A DNA stretch of 64,000 nt. Origin: Flavobacterium pectinovorum. GTDB lineage: Bacteria > Bacteroidota > Bacteroidia > Flavobacteriales > Flavobacteriaceae. Of the stretch, positions 1-9,440 are shown one piece after another (the first letter of the stretch is position 1; the number at the start of each line of letters is the position of its first letter). The position numbers were made by a program, and so were the translations under genes. The notes under the pieces were generated by a model, which saw nothing but the letters and a program-made list of their open reading frames with translations, searched no databases and was not told the DNA's origin. The DNA is taken from assembly GCF_006438875.1 (NCBI RefSeq), contig NZ_RCZH01000010.1, positions 136,758 through 200,757 on the forward strand. The letters are read 5' to 3'.

Positions 1-208
1 ATTATATTATCAACTTATTTTTATCCTAAAATAATGAATTACATTACTAGATATTATAATAAAGTATGGAAAAGTTTATCTTTAATATAAGTAAAACTCA
101 CGAAAGGATCCGCGCGGTGGGTGATGATGATTTATAATAAATTTATAAGAAAAATTTTACAAAATACATATAATTAATTGTTTTATATTTATTTGTCAGA
201 GTTTTTTA

Positions 209-661
209 TTAGACAGCCCATTCACCAATCTGCAATATTAAAACTCGAAATTCAGCATTATTATCAAATTTCTCCCCCTCAATTATTGAGTGTGATCTAT
301 TATTTGGTGCCCCATCAGGTTCTGGACTACTATATAATGGTTCGTGTAAAACTTTTTGATTTGGTGTAATTTCGTTCCTAATTCTACCTACATTCATATT
401 CCAGAATCTGAAAATGTCCGGATTCTTAAAGTCTCCGTTACCTTTTTTTTGTTTACTTATTATATTCTTACTTATTTCAACTGTAGCATATTTACACCAA
501 TCGCATGATAAGTTTGTGCCTTCTTTTGGCGTATTAAGAAATGCTGCTGCTCTTGGAAGATCGTCCTTAGGGGAAATAAAAGTATCTGCAACACGTACAT
601 TAACTTTACACAAATCAGTAATATTCTCTTTTGGCCACATTAAACTAAACATTTCATCCAC
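209..661 (-). CDS. hypothetical protein, 150 aa
   Basis: Not recognised. It is the last gene of a leftward three-gene cluster and its start overlaps the end of the upstream gene by 22 bases, which suggests co-transcription and coupled translation. The protein is soluble in appearance, with no signal peptide or membrane segment. Its one visible motif is a CxxC pair (C53, C56) in the context SCDWCKY, with a further Cys at 18, so a metal site is possible but unproven. Met4 and Met8 are alternative starts. Seen: open frame with a clean stop. Inferred: a real gene, because spacing and direction fit its neighbours. Confidence 0.55.
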   Translation of the reverse strand: MDEMFSLMWPKENITDLCKVNVRVADTFISPKDDLPRAAAFLNTPKEGTNLSCDWCKYATVEISKNIISKQKKGNGDFKNPDIFRFWNMNVGRIRNEITPNQKVLHEPLYSSPEPDGAPNNRSHSIIEGEKFDNNAEFRVLILQIGEWAV

Positions 662-1299
662 AATGACAGGACGTCATTAATCTCAAAACTATTAAGACTC
701 CCTTTTACTATTGTATTGGTTAATATATTATGGGCATAATAATCAGCTTTTAACTCATCTATATTTAGGACATTTATCAATAATATATTTTTATTTACTC
801 TCCATTCTAAATCGATAGATCCATCTCTAGCTAAATTAATTTCAGGAGATAAAATAGGCGTGTCATATGAATTAAGCAAATCAGCAGAGTATTTAGCTAG
901 TATTGTAATTGCTCTATTATAAATAATTTCCTTAAAACCAATTGCACCGTCATCATCCCAATTGTCAGTATATTTTGATAGTGTTTGAGATTCAATAATA
1001 GAATCGTAAATATTAGTTATTCTATCATCAACAAAAAAATTACCTTCAATTGTTTTTATAGGTGCATTCCTGTAAACTATATCGTCTAATAAATTGTAAC
1101 CTGTATTAAATCTTATTAGCGCTGGTGAGTGTGAAACAGGAATAGAAAGCCAACCGTCACTTATCTTTTCAGACTTCAATACTCCCCAACCTTCAATATT
1201 AACATCAGGAAATTGAACCATATCTAATAAAGGGATGGTAGTAATATCACTATTACCAAGATGTGGATGCCTTATTTTTTTTAATTCACTTGTTGCCAT
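640..1299 (-). CDS. hypothetical protein with NWDDDGA...DGSIDLEW motif, 219 aa
   Basis: Function unknown. The middle carries NWDDDGA (residues 113-119), followed about 40 residues later by ARDGSIDLEW (157-166). I know this pattern (NWDG.GA, a short helix, then P...DGSI.LEW) from a widespread uncharacterised bacterial family often found in small accessory operons; that link is from memory, not a search. There is no signal peptide or transmembrane segment. It starts 2 bases after the stop of the gene at 1302-1955 and overlaps the next gene by 22 bases, so the three genes form a tight leftward operon. Confidence 0.65.
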   Translation of the reverse strand: MATSELKKIRHPHLGNSDITTIPLLDMVQFPDVNIEGWGVLKSEKISDGWLSIPVSHSPALIRFNTGYNLLDDIVYRNAPIKTIEGNFFVDDRITNIYDSIIESQTLSKYTDNWDDDGAIGFKEIIYNRAITILAKYSADLLNSYDTPILSPEINLARDGSIDLEWRVNKNILLINVLNIDELKADYYAHNILTNTIVKGSLNSFEINDVLSLWMKCLV

Positions 1300-1301
1300 A
1301 A

Positions 1302-1955
1302 TTAAAAAATAAATTCTAAAATATCTTTATAGTCATCTCGAATTATTCGATCATTTTTGATCGCTTTTTCAATTTCAATTTTAATCTTTTTAAGATCATC
1401 GATATCTAAAGAAAAACAGATATCTTTTAAAGAATCATTTTTGCTGTATTCAATCTGCATTCTATGGAATATAATTGCAGATCGTTTTTTATTATCATCT
1501 GCTTCATTAAAAATTAATCGTATGTCAGAATTTAAACTAAATTCCTCAATATTATTACCATTCGCAGATAGAACTTCTCTTGCCGATATTATAGCCTTAA
1601 TTCCTGAATAATTATTTAGTATCGATTGTAAATTTGTTTTTAAAAGAAGCTTTTTCTTAGGCGACATTTGATCACTACTCAATTCTAGATATGAATCGGT
1701 TAGATTTGTAGCAAGTTTTTCGTTTTTCAGATCATTTTCCTCTGATAGATTTCTAAAACTTAAGAACGTTTGTAATATTTGTTTACCAGTAGTAATTTGT
1801 AATATCTCATTAATTCTATTTGCAACTTCAGCATATTCTATATCAAGTGGAAGTATTGAAATATACTTTGTTAAAGATTCTAATTGACCTTCATTTAATT
1901 CGGATAAAGTTTTAAAGCCAGGAAAAATTTGAGATGGAATAGTAATTCTTGCCAT
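1302..1955 (-). CDS. hypothetical protein, 217 aa
   Basis: Not recognised. First gene of the leftward trio ending at 209. It is a highly charged, Lys/Glu/Asp/Asn-rich, mostly helical-looking protein with no signal peptide, membrane segment or catalytic motif that I can name. The N-terminus (MARITIPSQIFPGFKTL) and acidic C-terminus (DYKDILEFIF) look complete. The trio of unknown proteins in an AT-rich stretch at the window edge resembles an accessory cassette, but nothing specific ties it to defence or toxin-antitoxin function. Confidence 0.6.
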   Translation of the reverse strand: MARITIPSQIFPGFKTLSELNEGQLESLTKYISILPLDIEYAEVANRINEILQITTGKQILQTFLSFRNLSEENDLKNEKLATNLTDSYLELSSDQMSPKKKLLLKTNLQSILNNYSGIKAIISAREVLSANGNNIEEFSLNSDIRLIFNEADDNKKRSAIIFHRMQIEYSKNDSLKDICFSLDIDDLKKIKIEIEKAIKNDRIIRDDYKDILEFIF

Positions 1956-2337
1956 ATTTTATATTTATAACAGTTGTAAATATATATGAAATTACTAAAT
2001 AAATTTAATATAAAGATAAAAAAGCAAAAGTTTAAGATTTATAATTATCGTTATCTAAATTACTTAAAACAATATCCTGAAATTTAACAAGCATAATAAT
2101 TCAAATATATTGAAAATTTATGATGCATAAATCAGTATAAATACCTGTTTTAATTCAAAATTAAGGTTGGCTAAAGCCTTTTTGAAAACATTTATAGAAT
2201 CTCCAGCTAAAGCAAGAGTTATTTAAGCTTTTTGTAACTGGAAAAAGACAACGAAAACTTTGCGGCATTGCATCTTTACAAGTAATGACTTAATTAATTC
2301 AAAATAAGATTTTTAGATATTTCTTCGAGAATACAAA
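1956..2337. other. gene-free AT-rich spacer
   Basis: About 380 bases between the start of the hypothetical operon and the terminator of the efflux operon. No credible ORF, tRNA or strong palindrome was seen. The promoter of the leftward trio must lie here, but no good match to the Bacteroidota consensus was picked out. Confidence 0.4.
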
Positions 2338-2340
2338 AAC

Positions 2341-2380
2341 AAAAAAAAAAGGACGGCACTATATCAAGTACCGTCCTTTA
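2341..2380 (-). terminator. rho-independent terminator of the RND efflux operon
   Basis: AAAGGACGG (2348-2356) pairs with CCGTCCTTT (2371-2379), and the stem continues inward with one mismatch. On the minus strand the hairpin is followed by a run of more than eight T (plus-strand A tract at 2341-2350). It lies about 100 bases after the stop of the adaptor gene. Confidence 0.8.
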
Positions 2381-2479
2381 AAGGAAAATTTGATTTACAT
2401 TCTCTGATCTTTTCAGATTTTTGAATGCCGCATTAAGCGTACAGTTTTTGGTAAACTCCTATCGAAAGCTAAACGCAGG

Positions 2480-3565
2480 TTATTCGTTTATGATATCGCC
2501 TTCTTTAGTTTCTTCACTGGCAATTTTTACCAGTTTATCTTTAAGGTTCAAATCACCGAAGATTTCAATTTTATCATCGATTTCTCTGCCTTTTTTTACA
2601 TCAACTCTTGTTGCTTTGTGGTTTACGACTTTGATCACAAAAAGACCTTCGGCAGAACTCACCAAAGCGGATTTTGGGATTACAAATGTGCTGTCTTTTG
2701 CGTTAAGCGGCAGCAGCACTTCGGCAACCATTCCTGGCAATAAATCTCCTTTTGTATTTTTAACATCCATTTCTACACGCTCTGAACGAAGTTTTAAATC
2801 CAGCGCTCCGGACATTCTGGTAATTGTAGCTTTAAAATTTTCAGGTAATGATTTTACATTAAAACTCATTTCGTCGCCATTGTGCAAATATCCTGTGTAC
2901 AATTCCGGCACAGAAACTGCCAAACGCAATTTGTCTTGTTGCTGAATGGTCAATAAAGGCAAATCTGAACCTTTTCCTGCCGGACCAACAAATGTTCCTA
3001 AATTGACATTTCTTGCCGCTACAACTCCATCAAAAGGAGCACGAATTTCAAGATAACCTCTTATAATTGACACTTCTTTGTGGGCAGCAACAGCAGCTTG
3101 GTATTGTGCGTAATCTGAGTTTTTCTTTCCGCTTGCCATTTCCAGATCATTTTTAGATATAGTTCCTTCAACTTTACTTGTTTCGTACAAACGGTTGTAC
3201 GTGCTTTTGCTTGTCGCATAAATAGCTTCCATAGATTTCAATCTAGATTCGGCTGCAGCCAATTGTGAGCTGATTTCCGGTGCTTCAAGAACGATCAAAA
3301 GCTGTCCTTTTTTTACTTTGGTACCAATATCTACTTTCAGTAATTTTACAAAACTGCTTACTTTAGCATATAAATCTACTTGTTGAAAACCTGTTATTTC
3401 GGCAGGTAAACGCAATTGGGTACTCAGTTTTTCTTTCTCTAAAGAAATTGTTTCTGTTTTAGGCTCAAGTTCTGCAACAGGAGCTTCTTCTTTTTTAGAA
3501 TTACAACTGTTAAGGAAAAATAGTGCTGCGAAAATCAGCGCGCTAAATTGTATTTTATTTTTCAT
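2480..3565 (-). CDS. RND efflux periplasmic adaptor (membrane fusion protein)
   Basis: Links an inner-membrane RND pump to an outer-membrane channel. The N-terminus is a lipoprotein signal with lipobox LNSC (Cys21), so it should be anchored in the inner membrane facing the periplasm. A lipoyl/barrel-sandwich half motif follows (VKKGQLLIVLEAPEI), then a coiled-coil hairpin around residues 95-165, the second lipoyl half (RAPFDGVVAARNVNLGTFV) and the beta-barrel and membrane-proximal domains. The usual family length is about 350-400 aa. It is the third gene of the leftward operon and its start overlaps the end of the pump gene by 11 bases. Substrate cannot be told from sequence. Confidence 0.9.
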   Translation of the reverse strand: MKNKIQFSALIFAALFFLNSCNSKKEEAPVAELEPKTETISLEKEKLSTQLRLPAEITGFQQVDLYAKVSSFVKLLKVDIGTKVKKGQLLIVLEAPEISSQLAAAESRLKSMEAIYATSKSTYNRLYETSKVEGTISKNDLEMASGKKNSDYAQYQAAVAAHKEVSIIRGYLEIRAPFDGVVAARNVNLGTFVGPAGKGSDLPLLTIQQQDKLRLAVSVPELYTGYLHNGDEMSFNVKSLPENFKATITRMSGALDLKLRSERVEMDVKNTKGDLLPGMVAEVLLPLNAKDSTFVIPKSALVSSAEGLFVIKVVNHKATRVDVKKGREIDDKIEIFGDLNLKDKLVKIASEETKEGDIINE

Positions 3566-6500
3566 TTTTTGGATTTAATGATGAGATATAATGGATGCTT
3601 TCTTCGTCCTCAGGATCTAAAGAAACAGATTGTGTTGTTGTTTTTTCTTGTGCCCATGCAAAGATAAGTGGCAAGATAAGTAATACTGCAAAGGTCGAAA
3701 ATAATAATCCACCAATTACGGCTCTACCTAACGGAGATACCTGATCGCCACCTTCGCCATGACCAATTGCCATTGGTAACATTCCGGCAATCATCGCTAC
3801 AGAAGTCATGATAATTGGACGAAGACGCAAAGCCGCAGCTTCACGTGCCGATTCTAATGCATTGCCGTTCTTTTTACGTAATTGCTCGGCATTTGTAACC
3901 AATAAAACGGCATTTGCAATCGAAACCCCAACTGACATAATGATTCCCATATATGATTGTAAGTTTAGCGTAGAACCAGTAATCGTAAGCATTAATAACG
4001 CTCCTAAAACTACCGCAGGAACTGTGGTTAAAATTACCAACGAAACTTTGAACGACTGGAAATTAGCGGCTAACATTAAGAAGATTACAAATATGGCAAC
4101 CAATAATCCTACTTGTAAACTGCTTAATGTTTCTACCAATACTTTACTCATTCCGATTGGAGTGATGAATAACCCCCTAGGTAATTCTCCCAACGAACTG
4201 ATGGTTGCATCCACATCTTTTACTGCCGTACCTAAATCGGTCTGGCTAATGTTGGCTGTAACGGTAATGTATGGCATAGCCCCTAAATTGTCATTTTCGC
4301 CACTAACAAATCCCGGTGTAATTTTGGCAACGTCACTTAAAACCGGACGAAGTGAATTTTTTAATACCGGAATTTCTCCAATATCTGTTTTACTTTTCAT
4401 TTGATTCAGCGGAACCTGAACCTGAACTGCATATGATAATCCTGCTCTTTCGTCGACCCAGGTATTTTTCTCTGTGTATCTTGACGATGAGGTCGATGCC
4501 ACCAATGATCGTGATATGTCGTTCATGTCAACGCCAAGTTCGGCTGCGCGAGTTCTGTCGATATCAATATTCATTGCCGGATAATGAATTGGCTGACCAA
4601 TTTGTACATCTCTGAAATAAGCGATTTTCTTCAATTTCTCGACAATTTGATTGGCGTAAAGCTCATTTCGTTTTTTGTCTTTTCCAGCAATTCGAACTTC
4701 GATTGGAGTAGGGGATCCCTGACTCAAAACTTTATCGGTAAGTTCGATTGGTTCAAAAGAAATTTTTACATCCGGAAGGGCTTTTTTAATTCGGGCTCTA
4801 AATTCGTCTTTAAAGTCGTCCATATCCGTATGATATTCTTTTAAACTCACCTGAAATACGGCTTCATGCGAACCTGCCATGAACAAATAAATTGGGTTTA
4901 TCGAGAATAAAGACGGGTGTTGACCAACATATACAGAAGATATTCCGATGTGTTCTTTACCCACCATTTTTTGCAATTCTTTCAAAACTACAATTGCTTT
5001 TTCTTCGGTACGTTCCAGACGAGTTCCGTCAGGAGCACGCATTCTTAATTGAAACTGACTTGAATTTACTTTTGGAAAAACATCTTTTCCAATGAAATTT
5101 AGAAAGACAACCGCCAAAAGCGTAATTACGACCAAATACGTTAAACCAGCTGCTTTTTTATAAGGGAACAATCGATCCAGAGTTCGCATAAAACGGATTC
5201 TGAATTTCTCAAAAGCACCAATTTTTCCGTTGTTATTTGTATCGTCTTTTTCTACATATGCTTTTTTCTGAGTGATCAGATCTTTTTCAGATTCGGGAGT
5301 TAATCCACAATCATTAAATTCAGCTTCGTCATCTGTAATTTCCGGTCCATGCTGGTGTTTTTCATGACCTTTCATCAACCAGTTTGCCATAACAGGAACA
5401 AAAGTCTGAGAAAGTAAAAACGAAATTACCATTGAGAATCCAATCGCTAAGGCCAAAGGCAAGAACAACGCTCCCGGAATTCCAACCATTGTAAATGCCG
5501 GAGCAAATACAGCCAAAATACAAAGTAAGATCAATAATTTAGGCAAAGCAATTTCCTGACAAGCGTCCCAAATGGCGAGTGCCTTGGGTTTGCCCATATC
5601 GAGATGCTGGTGAATGTTTTCGATTGTTACCGTACTTTCATCCACCAAAATTCCAATTGCAAGAGCCAATCCGCTTAAAGACATTAAGTTGATTGTTTGC
5701 CCAAATAATTTCAGGAATAAAACTCCCGAAATAATAGAAATAGGAATGGTCATGATTACAATCAAAGCCGCACGTCTGTCACCAAGGAAAAGTAAAACCA
5801 TTAATCCCGTTAAAACCGCTCCAATAATACCTTCAGTAATTAAACTTTTTACAGAGTTAATTACATAAACCGACTGGTCAAATTCATAAGATAATTTTAC
5901 ATCTTCCGGTAATGTACTTTGAATTTTAGGAAGCTCTGCTTTTAATTTCTGAACCACATCCCAGGTCGAAGCATCTCCGGCTTTTGCAATACTAATATAA
6001 ACCGAACGTTTTCCGTTTACCAAAGCATAACCAGCCGTAATATCTGCACCATCTTTTACAGTGGCAACATCACCTAATTTTAAGTTTTGAACGCTTCCTT
6101 TAAACAACGGAATATTTTCAAAATCCTTAACTTCTTTAATTGTATTATTTGTTGGCGTAATGTAGTTTTTATCGCCTATTCTCACGTTTCCGGATGGAGC
6201 CGTTTGGTTGTTTACACGAATCGCTTCAACAATTTGATCCGGTGTCATATTGTGTGAACGCAATAAATCCGGATCTACGTTAACCTCAATAGTTCTTGGG
6301 CTTCCACCGAAAGGTGACGGAGAAAGTAAACCGGGAATCGAAGTAAAAGAAGCACGAACATAAACGTTGGCTAAATCCTGCAATTCATTATTTGATCTGA
6401 TTTTACTGCTCAAAACCAATTGTCCAATTGGCAATGAAGAAGCATCAAAACGAATAATAAACGGCGGCTGTGTTCCCGGAGGAAATGCCGCCTGAATTCT

Positions 6501-6839
6501 GTTCGAAAGTGAACTTAATTCGGCCGCAGCCTGAGCCATATTTGTATTCTCATAATAGGTTAATTTCATAATCATTAACCCTTGAATATTCTTGGTTTCA
6601 ACAGATTTTACACCATTTGCAAAGGGTAAAATGTTGACGTAGTTTTTAGCAAAATAAGCTTCCATCTGGTCTGGCGTATAACCTCCAAAAGGATGCGCAA
6701 TATAGATAACCGGCAAGTTCATTTTAGGAAGAATATCTACCTTGATGTCCTGTATGGCACTAATTCCGAAGAAAAATAGACCCGCAACCAATACTAATAT
6801 GGAGATGGGTTTGCGGAGTGCAAAACGTATTAAATTCAT
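3555..6839 (-). CDS. RND family efflux transporter permease, 1094 aa
   Basis: Proton-driven inner-membrane pump subunit of a tripartite efflux system, in the AcrB/CusA superfamily. The N-terminus matches the family (MNLIRFALRKPISILVLVAG), followed by the large periplasmic domain and the first helix bundle. The TM4 motif reads AIGILVDESTVTIENI, so the classic Asp-Asp pair is Asp-Glu. The second half repeats the architecture, with GVSIANAVLLVTN in TM10 where AcrB-type pumps carry the Lys/Asn pair. A His/Asp/Glu-rich cytosolic linker between the halves (about 500-550) contains an EF-hand-like loop, DTNNNGKIGAFE (533-544). It sits between TolC and adaptor genes in one operon. Substrate class (drug, metal or other) is unresolved. 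Confidence 0.92.
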   Translation of the reverse strand: MNLIRFALRKPISILVLVAGLFFFGISAIQDIKVDILPKMNLPVIYIAHPFGGYTPDQMEAYFAKNYVNILPFANGVKSVETKNIQGLMIMKLTYYENTNMAQAAAELSSLSNRIQAAFPPGTQPPFIIRFDASSLPIGQLVLSSKIRSNNELQDLANVYVRASFTSIPGLLSPSPFGGSPRTIEVNVDPDLLRSHNMTPDQIVEAIRVNNQTAPSGNVRIGDKNYITPTNNTIKEVKDFENIPLFKGSVQNLKLGDVATVKDGADITAGYALVNGKRSVYISIAKAGDASTWDVVQKLKAELPKIQSTLPEDVKLSYEFDQSVYVINSVKSLITEGIIGAVLTGLMVLLFLGDRRAALIVIMTIPISIISGVLFLKLFGQTINLMSLSGLALAIGILVDESTVTIENIHQHLDMGKPKALAIWDACQEIALPKLLILLCILAVFAPAFTMVGIPGALFLPLALAIGFSMVISFLLSQTFVPVMANWLMKGHEKHQHGPEITDDEAEFNDCGLTPESEKDLITQKKAYVEKDDTNNNGKIGAFEKFRIRFMRTLDRLFPYKKAAGLTYLVVITLLAVVFLNFIGKDVFPKVNSSQFQLRMRAPDGTRLERTEEKAIVVLKELQKMVGKEHIGISSVYVGQHPSLFSINPIYLFMAGSHEAVFQVSLKEYHTDMDDFKDEFRARIKKALPDVKISFEPIELTDKVLSQGSPTPIEVRIAGKDKKRNELYANQIVEKLKKIAYFRDVQIGQPIHYPAMNIDIDRTRAAELGVDMNDISRSLVASTSSSRYTEKNTWVDERAGLSYAVQVQVPLNQMKSKTDIGEIPVLKNSLRPVLSDVAKITPGFVSGENDNLGAMPYITVTANISQTDLGTAVKDVDATISSLGELPRGLFITPIGMSKVLVETLSSLQVGLLVAIFVIFLMLAANFQSFKVSLVILTTVPAVVLGALLMLTITGSTLNLQSYMGIIMSVGVSIANAVLLVTNAEQLRKKNGNALESAREAAALRLRPIIMTSVAMIAGMLPMAIGHGEGGDQVSPLGRAVIGGLLFSTFAVLLILPLIFAWAQEKTTTQSVSLDPEDEESIHYISSLNPKNEK

Positions 6840-6851
6840 TAGGATCTATAA

Positions 6852-8234
6852 TTAAAATTCATTTATAAATAAGTCAAAATTGCCCGTCGCGGCTACTTTT
6901 AGCAAATACGATTGCCATACATTGTTGTTGACAATATCACGGTCAATTTCGGCACGATTTAGCGTATATAAGGTTTGAGTAATATCTGTTAAATCAGTCA
7001 GACCATTTTTGTATAAAGTTGATTTTTGTATGTACGCTCTTTTTGCTGCATCAACCTGTATTGGTGCTTCGGCAAAATTGTCAAGCGTGATTTTTATCTT
7101 ATCATCAGCCAATGCCAATTGAGACTTTAATTCTCTATCAACCTGATTGTATTCTTCTTGTAAACCTTGCGATACAAATTTTTGACCACTTACCTGTTTG
7201 CTTGCTCTAAACGGAGTTGTAAGGTTCCAGCTAATTCCAATTCCAACCAAATAATTGGTACGATCCGGATTTACACCATCCCAATAATTTCTATTGAAAG
7301 AATTTTGATCCGTAACATAATCGCTATTAAATCCTGAAGCACGCGTTTGCAAAACTCCAAAAGCGCTCATTGTAGGATAATAAAAACGTTTGTATAATTT
7401 CGTTTGCTGATTGCTGTAATCAATCTTTGTTTTATAATATTGAAGTAATGGATGCAAGCTATCTGAAGCAATTCCTGTCAAAATTTCTCTCGGGATTTGA
7501 TTTACAAATAAAGTATCTGTAGCAAAATCCTGAGGTGCAACGCCCATCAAATCAACTAATTTGTTGTTTTGTTCCTTGACGAAATTTTTAGCCAGATTTA
7601 AGGCAATTTTGGCTTTAGAAACTTCGGCTGTAGCCAAAGTAGAATCTACACCCGCCAATAATCCGTTTTTAACACGTGCTACGGCAGTTTTCTTGAAAAC
7701 TTCGGCACGGCTTAAATTCTTTTCCTGGGAAATCAATAAACGCTGGCTTGCCAATAAATTTAGGTAAGCGGCAGAAATTCTAATTTCTTGTTGAAATTGT
7801 TCTTGTTTTAAGTCGTTTTCTTTAGTTCGAACGTCGATTTTAGCCAAATTGATTTTTTCCTGTATCTTTCCAAAGGTGAAAAAATCCCAGTTCATGTTGA
7901 CTAGATACAAAGCACCAAAGGCAGAGTTCCAGTTTTGGTCCGGCAATGCAGGTCCGGAAGAAGCAGTTCCTAAACCGTTAAAACCATAAAGAGCACCATT
8001 TTGACCGTTGATGGTTCCGTAATCCTGTTGTGCCGATAAGTTAAGATTTGGCAGATAATCACGCTTGGATTGTTTGAGCGTTTCGCGCGATGCATTGGTG
8101 TAATTGCTTTTTGCTTTGATGGAACCGTAGTTTTCCAAACCTGTTTTAATAGCTTCTTTTAAAGACAAAGTTTGTGCATAACTACCACAAGCAAAAATCA
8201 AGAAAACTAACAAAGTAATTTTTTTGAAGTACAT
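6852..8234 (-). CDS. TolC-family outer membrane efflux protein, 460 aa
   Basis: Outer-membrane channel of the tripartite pump. I chose the ATG at 8234 because MYFKKITLLVFLIFACGSYAQ is a clean signal peptide; the longer frame adds 31 residues that do not look like an export signal. The mature protein begins with the typical LSLKEAIKTGLENYGSIKAK and shows the two long coiled-coil repeats of OEP proteins. It is the first gene of the leftward operon with the permease (12-base gap) and adaptor. A TAATTTTG element on the minus strand (8262-8269) fits the -7 consensus, though I see no good -33 TTG. Divergent from the sensor kinase gene at 8400. Confidence 0.9.
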   Translation of the reverse strand: MYFKKITLLVFLIFACGSYAQTLSLKEAIKTGLENYGSIKAKSNYTNASRETLKQSKRDYLPNLNLSAQQDYGTINGQNGALYGFNGLGTASSGPALPDQNWNSAFGALYLVNMNWDFFTFGKIQEKINLAKIDVRTKENDLKQEQFQQEIRISAAYLNLLASQRLLISQEKNLSRAEVFKKTAVARVKNGLLAGVDSTLATAEVSKAKIALNLAKNFVKEQNNKLVDLMGVAPQDFATDTLFVNQIPREILTGIASDSLHPLLQYYKTKIDYSNQQTKLYKRFYYPTMSAFGVLQTRASGFNSDYVTDQNSFNRNYWDGVNPDRTNYLVGIGISWNLTTPFRASKQVSGQKFVSQGLQEEYNQVDRELKSQLALADDKIKITLDNFAEAPIQVDAAKRAYIQKSTLYKNGLTDLTDITQTLYTLNRAEIDRDIVNNNVWQSYLLKVAATGNFDLFINEF

Positions 8235-8399
8235 AAAATTAGTGGTATGAATTTGATCTCCCAAAATTATTTCTCTTACGCGGATAAAAGCCTTCTTAAA
8301 TGATGTAATACGGTTATAAATGACCAATTGAATTTGTCATTTAATGGAAATAAAAACTAAAAATTTGTGCTTAATTTGTAAACTATTTAAGTTTTAAAA

Positions 8400-9440
8400 A
8401 TGAATAAAAAATTTGATAACATATTGGACAACAAATGGTGGCAGGAAATTGCCGTTGTTGCCTTTTCATTTACAATCTATACATTAAAAAATGACTGGAT
8501 GTTATTTAGTTCTTTTGTATCCATTTTAATGGGCATATTTTTCTACTTTATTTTATACATGCATGCCCAATTTAATCGATTTTTTCTGTTGCCGATTCTT
8601 TTCAAGACCCAACGTCCCCTTACTTATATATTCTTAACCCTTTTTGGAGTATTTGTCTTTTCTTTGATTTTATATGAAATTACAAAGTTTGATATGTTTA
8701 GCAATTGTCGCCTGTATCAAAACTCACATCAACGAAGTTATGTTTATCAATTGGCAAGTGTTTTGGGGACTTTAGTTTGTATTTTAAGTCCTATAATTGT
8801 TTTTAAATTCTACAGAATTCACAGAAAGAAAACGGAAGAAACGTTATTATTCAACGAAATGCAGCTGAATTCTTTGAAAGGACAATTGAATCCTCATTTT
8901 TTATTCAATACCTTTAATACGCTTTACGGAATTAGTTTAGAATTTCCGGACAGAACGCCGGATTTGATCATGAAAGTTTCGCAATTAATGCGGTATCAAT
9001 TGGAAAGTAATAGTAAAAAATGTGTTTCTCTGGAAGATGAACTCGAGTTTATAAACAGTTATGTACAACTTGAAAAAGAAAGAGTAGGGTATCGCTGCGA
9101 AATCACTTATGATTGCAAAATCGATAACGAAAATGCTTATAAAGTTTCGCCAATGTTGCTGATTGCTTTTATCGAAAATGCCTTTAAACACGGAACTTGC
9201 GCGATTGAAAAATGTTATGTCAGAATTTTTATTACGGTCGAAAAAGGACAATTACATCTTCATCTTGTAAATTCAATTCCGACTAAAAAAACAGATGTTG
9301 TTTCGACTAAAATAGGTTTAAAAAACACCATAGAACGTTTGAATCTCATCTACGGAAAAGACTACAAACTAGACATTCAGGACGATAAAAATACTTATAT
9401 TGTAGATTTGAAATTGCAATTGAAAAAGTTTGTAGAATGA
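8400..9440 (+). CDS. LytS-type sensor histidine kinase, 346 aa
   Basis: Membrane sensor that would phosphorylate the LytTR regulator encoded downstream. Four hydrophobic segments span about residues 15-140. The His_kinase domain follows, with LNPHFLFNTFNTLYG (phospho-acceptor His166) and an ATPase N-box LLIAFIENAFKHG near residue 260. The end overlaps the regulator start by 4 bases (ATGA). Divergent from the RND operon, which is a plausible target. The signal sensed is unknown, as there is no large periplasmic domain. Confidence 0.9.
   Translation: MNKKFDNILDNKWWQEIAVVAFSFTIYTLKNDWMLFSSFVSILMGIFFYFILYMHAQFNRFFLLPILFKTQRPLTYIFLTLFGVFVFSLILYEITKFDMFSNCRLYQNSHQRSYVYQLASVLGTLVCILSPIIVFKFYRIHRKKTEETLLFNEMQLNSLKGQLNPHFLFNTFNTLYGISLEFPDRTPDLIMKVSQLMRYQLESNSKKCVSLEDELEFINSYVQLEKERVGYRCEITYDCKIDNENAYKVSPMLLIAFIENAFKHGTCAIEKCYVRIFITVEKGQLHLHLVNSIPTKKTDVVSTKIGLKNTIERLNLIYGKDYKLDIQDDKNTYIVDLKLQLKKFVE

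Noticed and set aside
105..135. GC-rich patch with GGATCCGCGCGGTGGGTG near the left edge
   Set aside because: Stands out in composition, but shows no RNA fold, ORF or repeat partner in the window that I could support.
414..680. Plus-strand ORF of 88 aa with a hydrophobic start
   Set aside because: It is antisense to the better-supported leftward operon and has no family resemblance.
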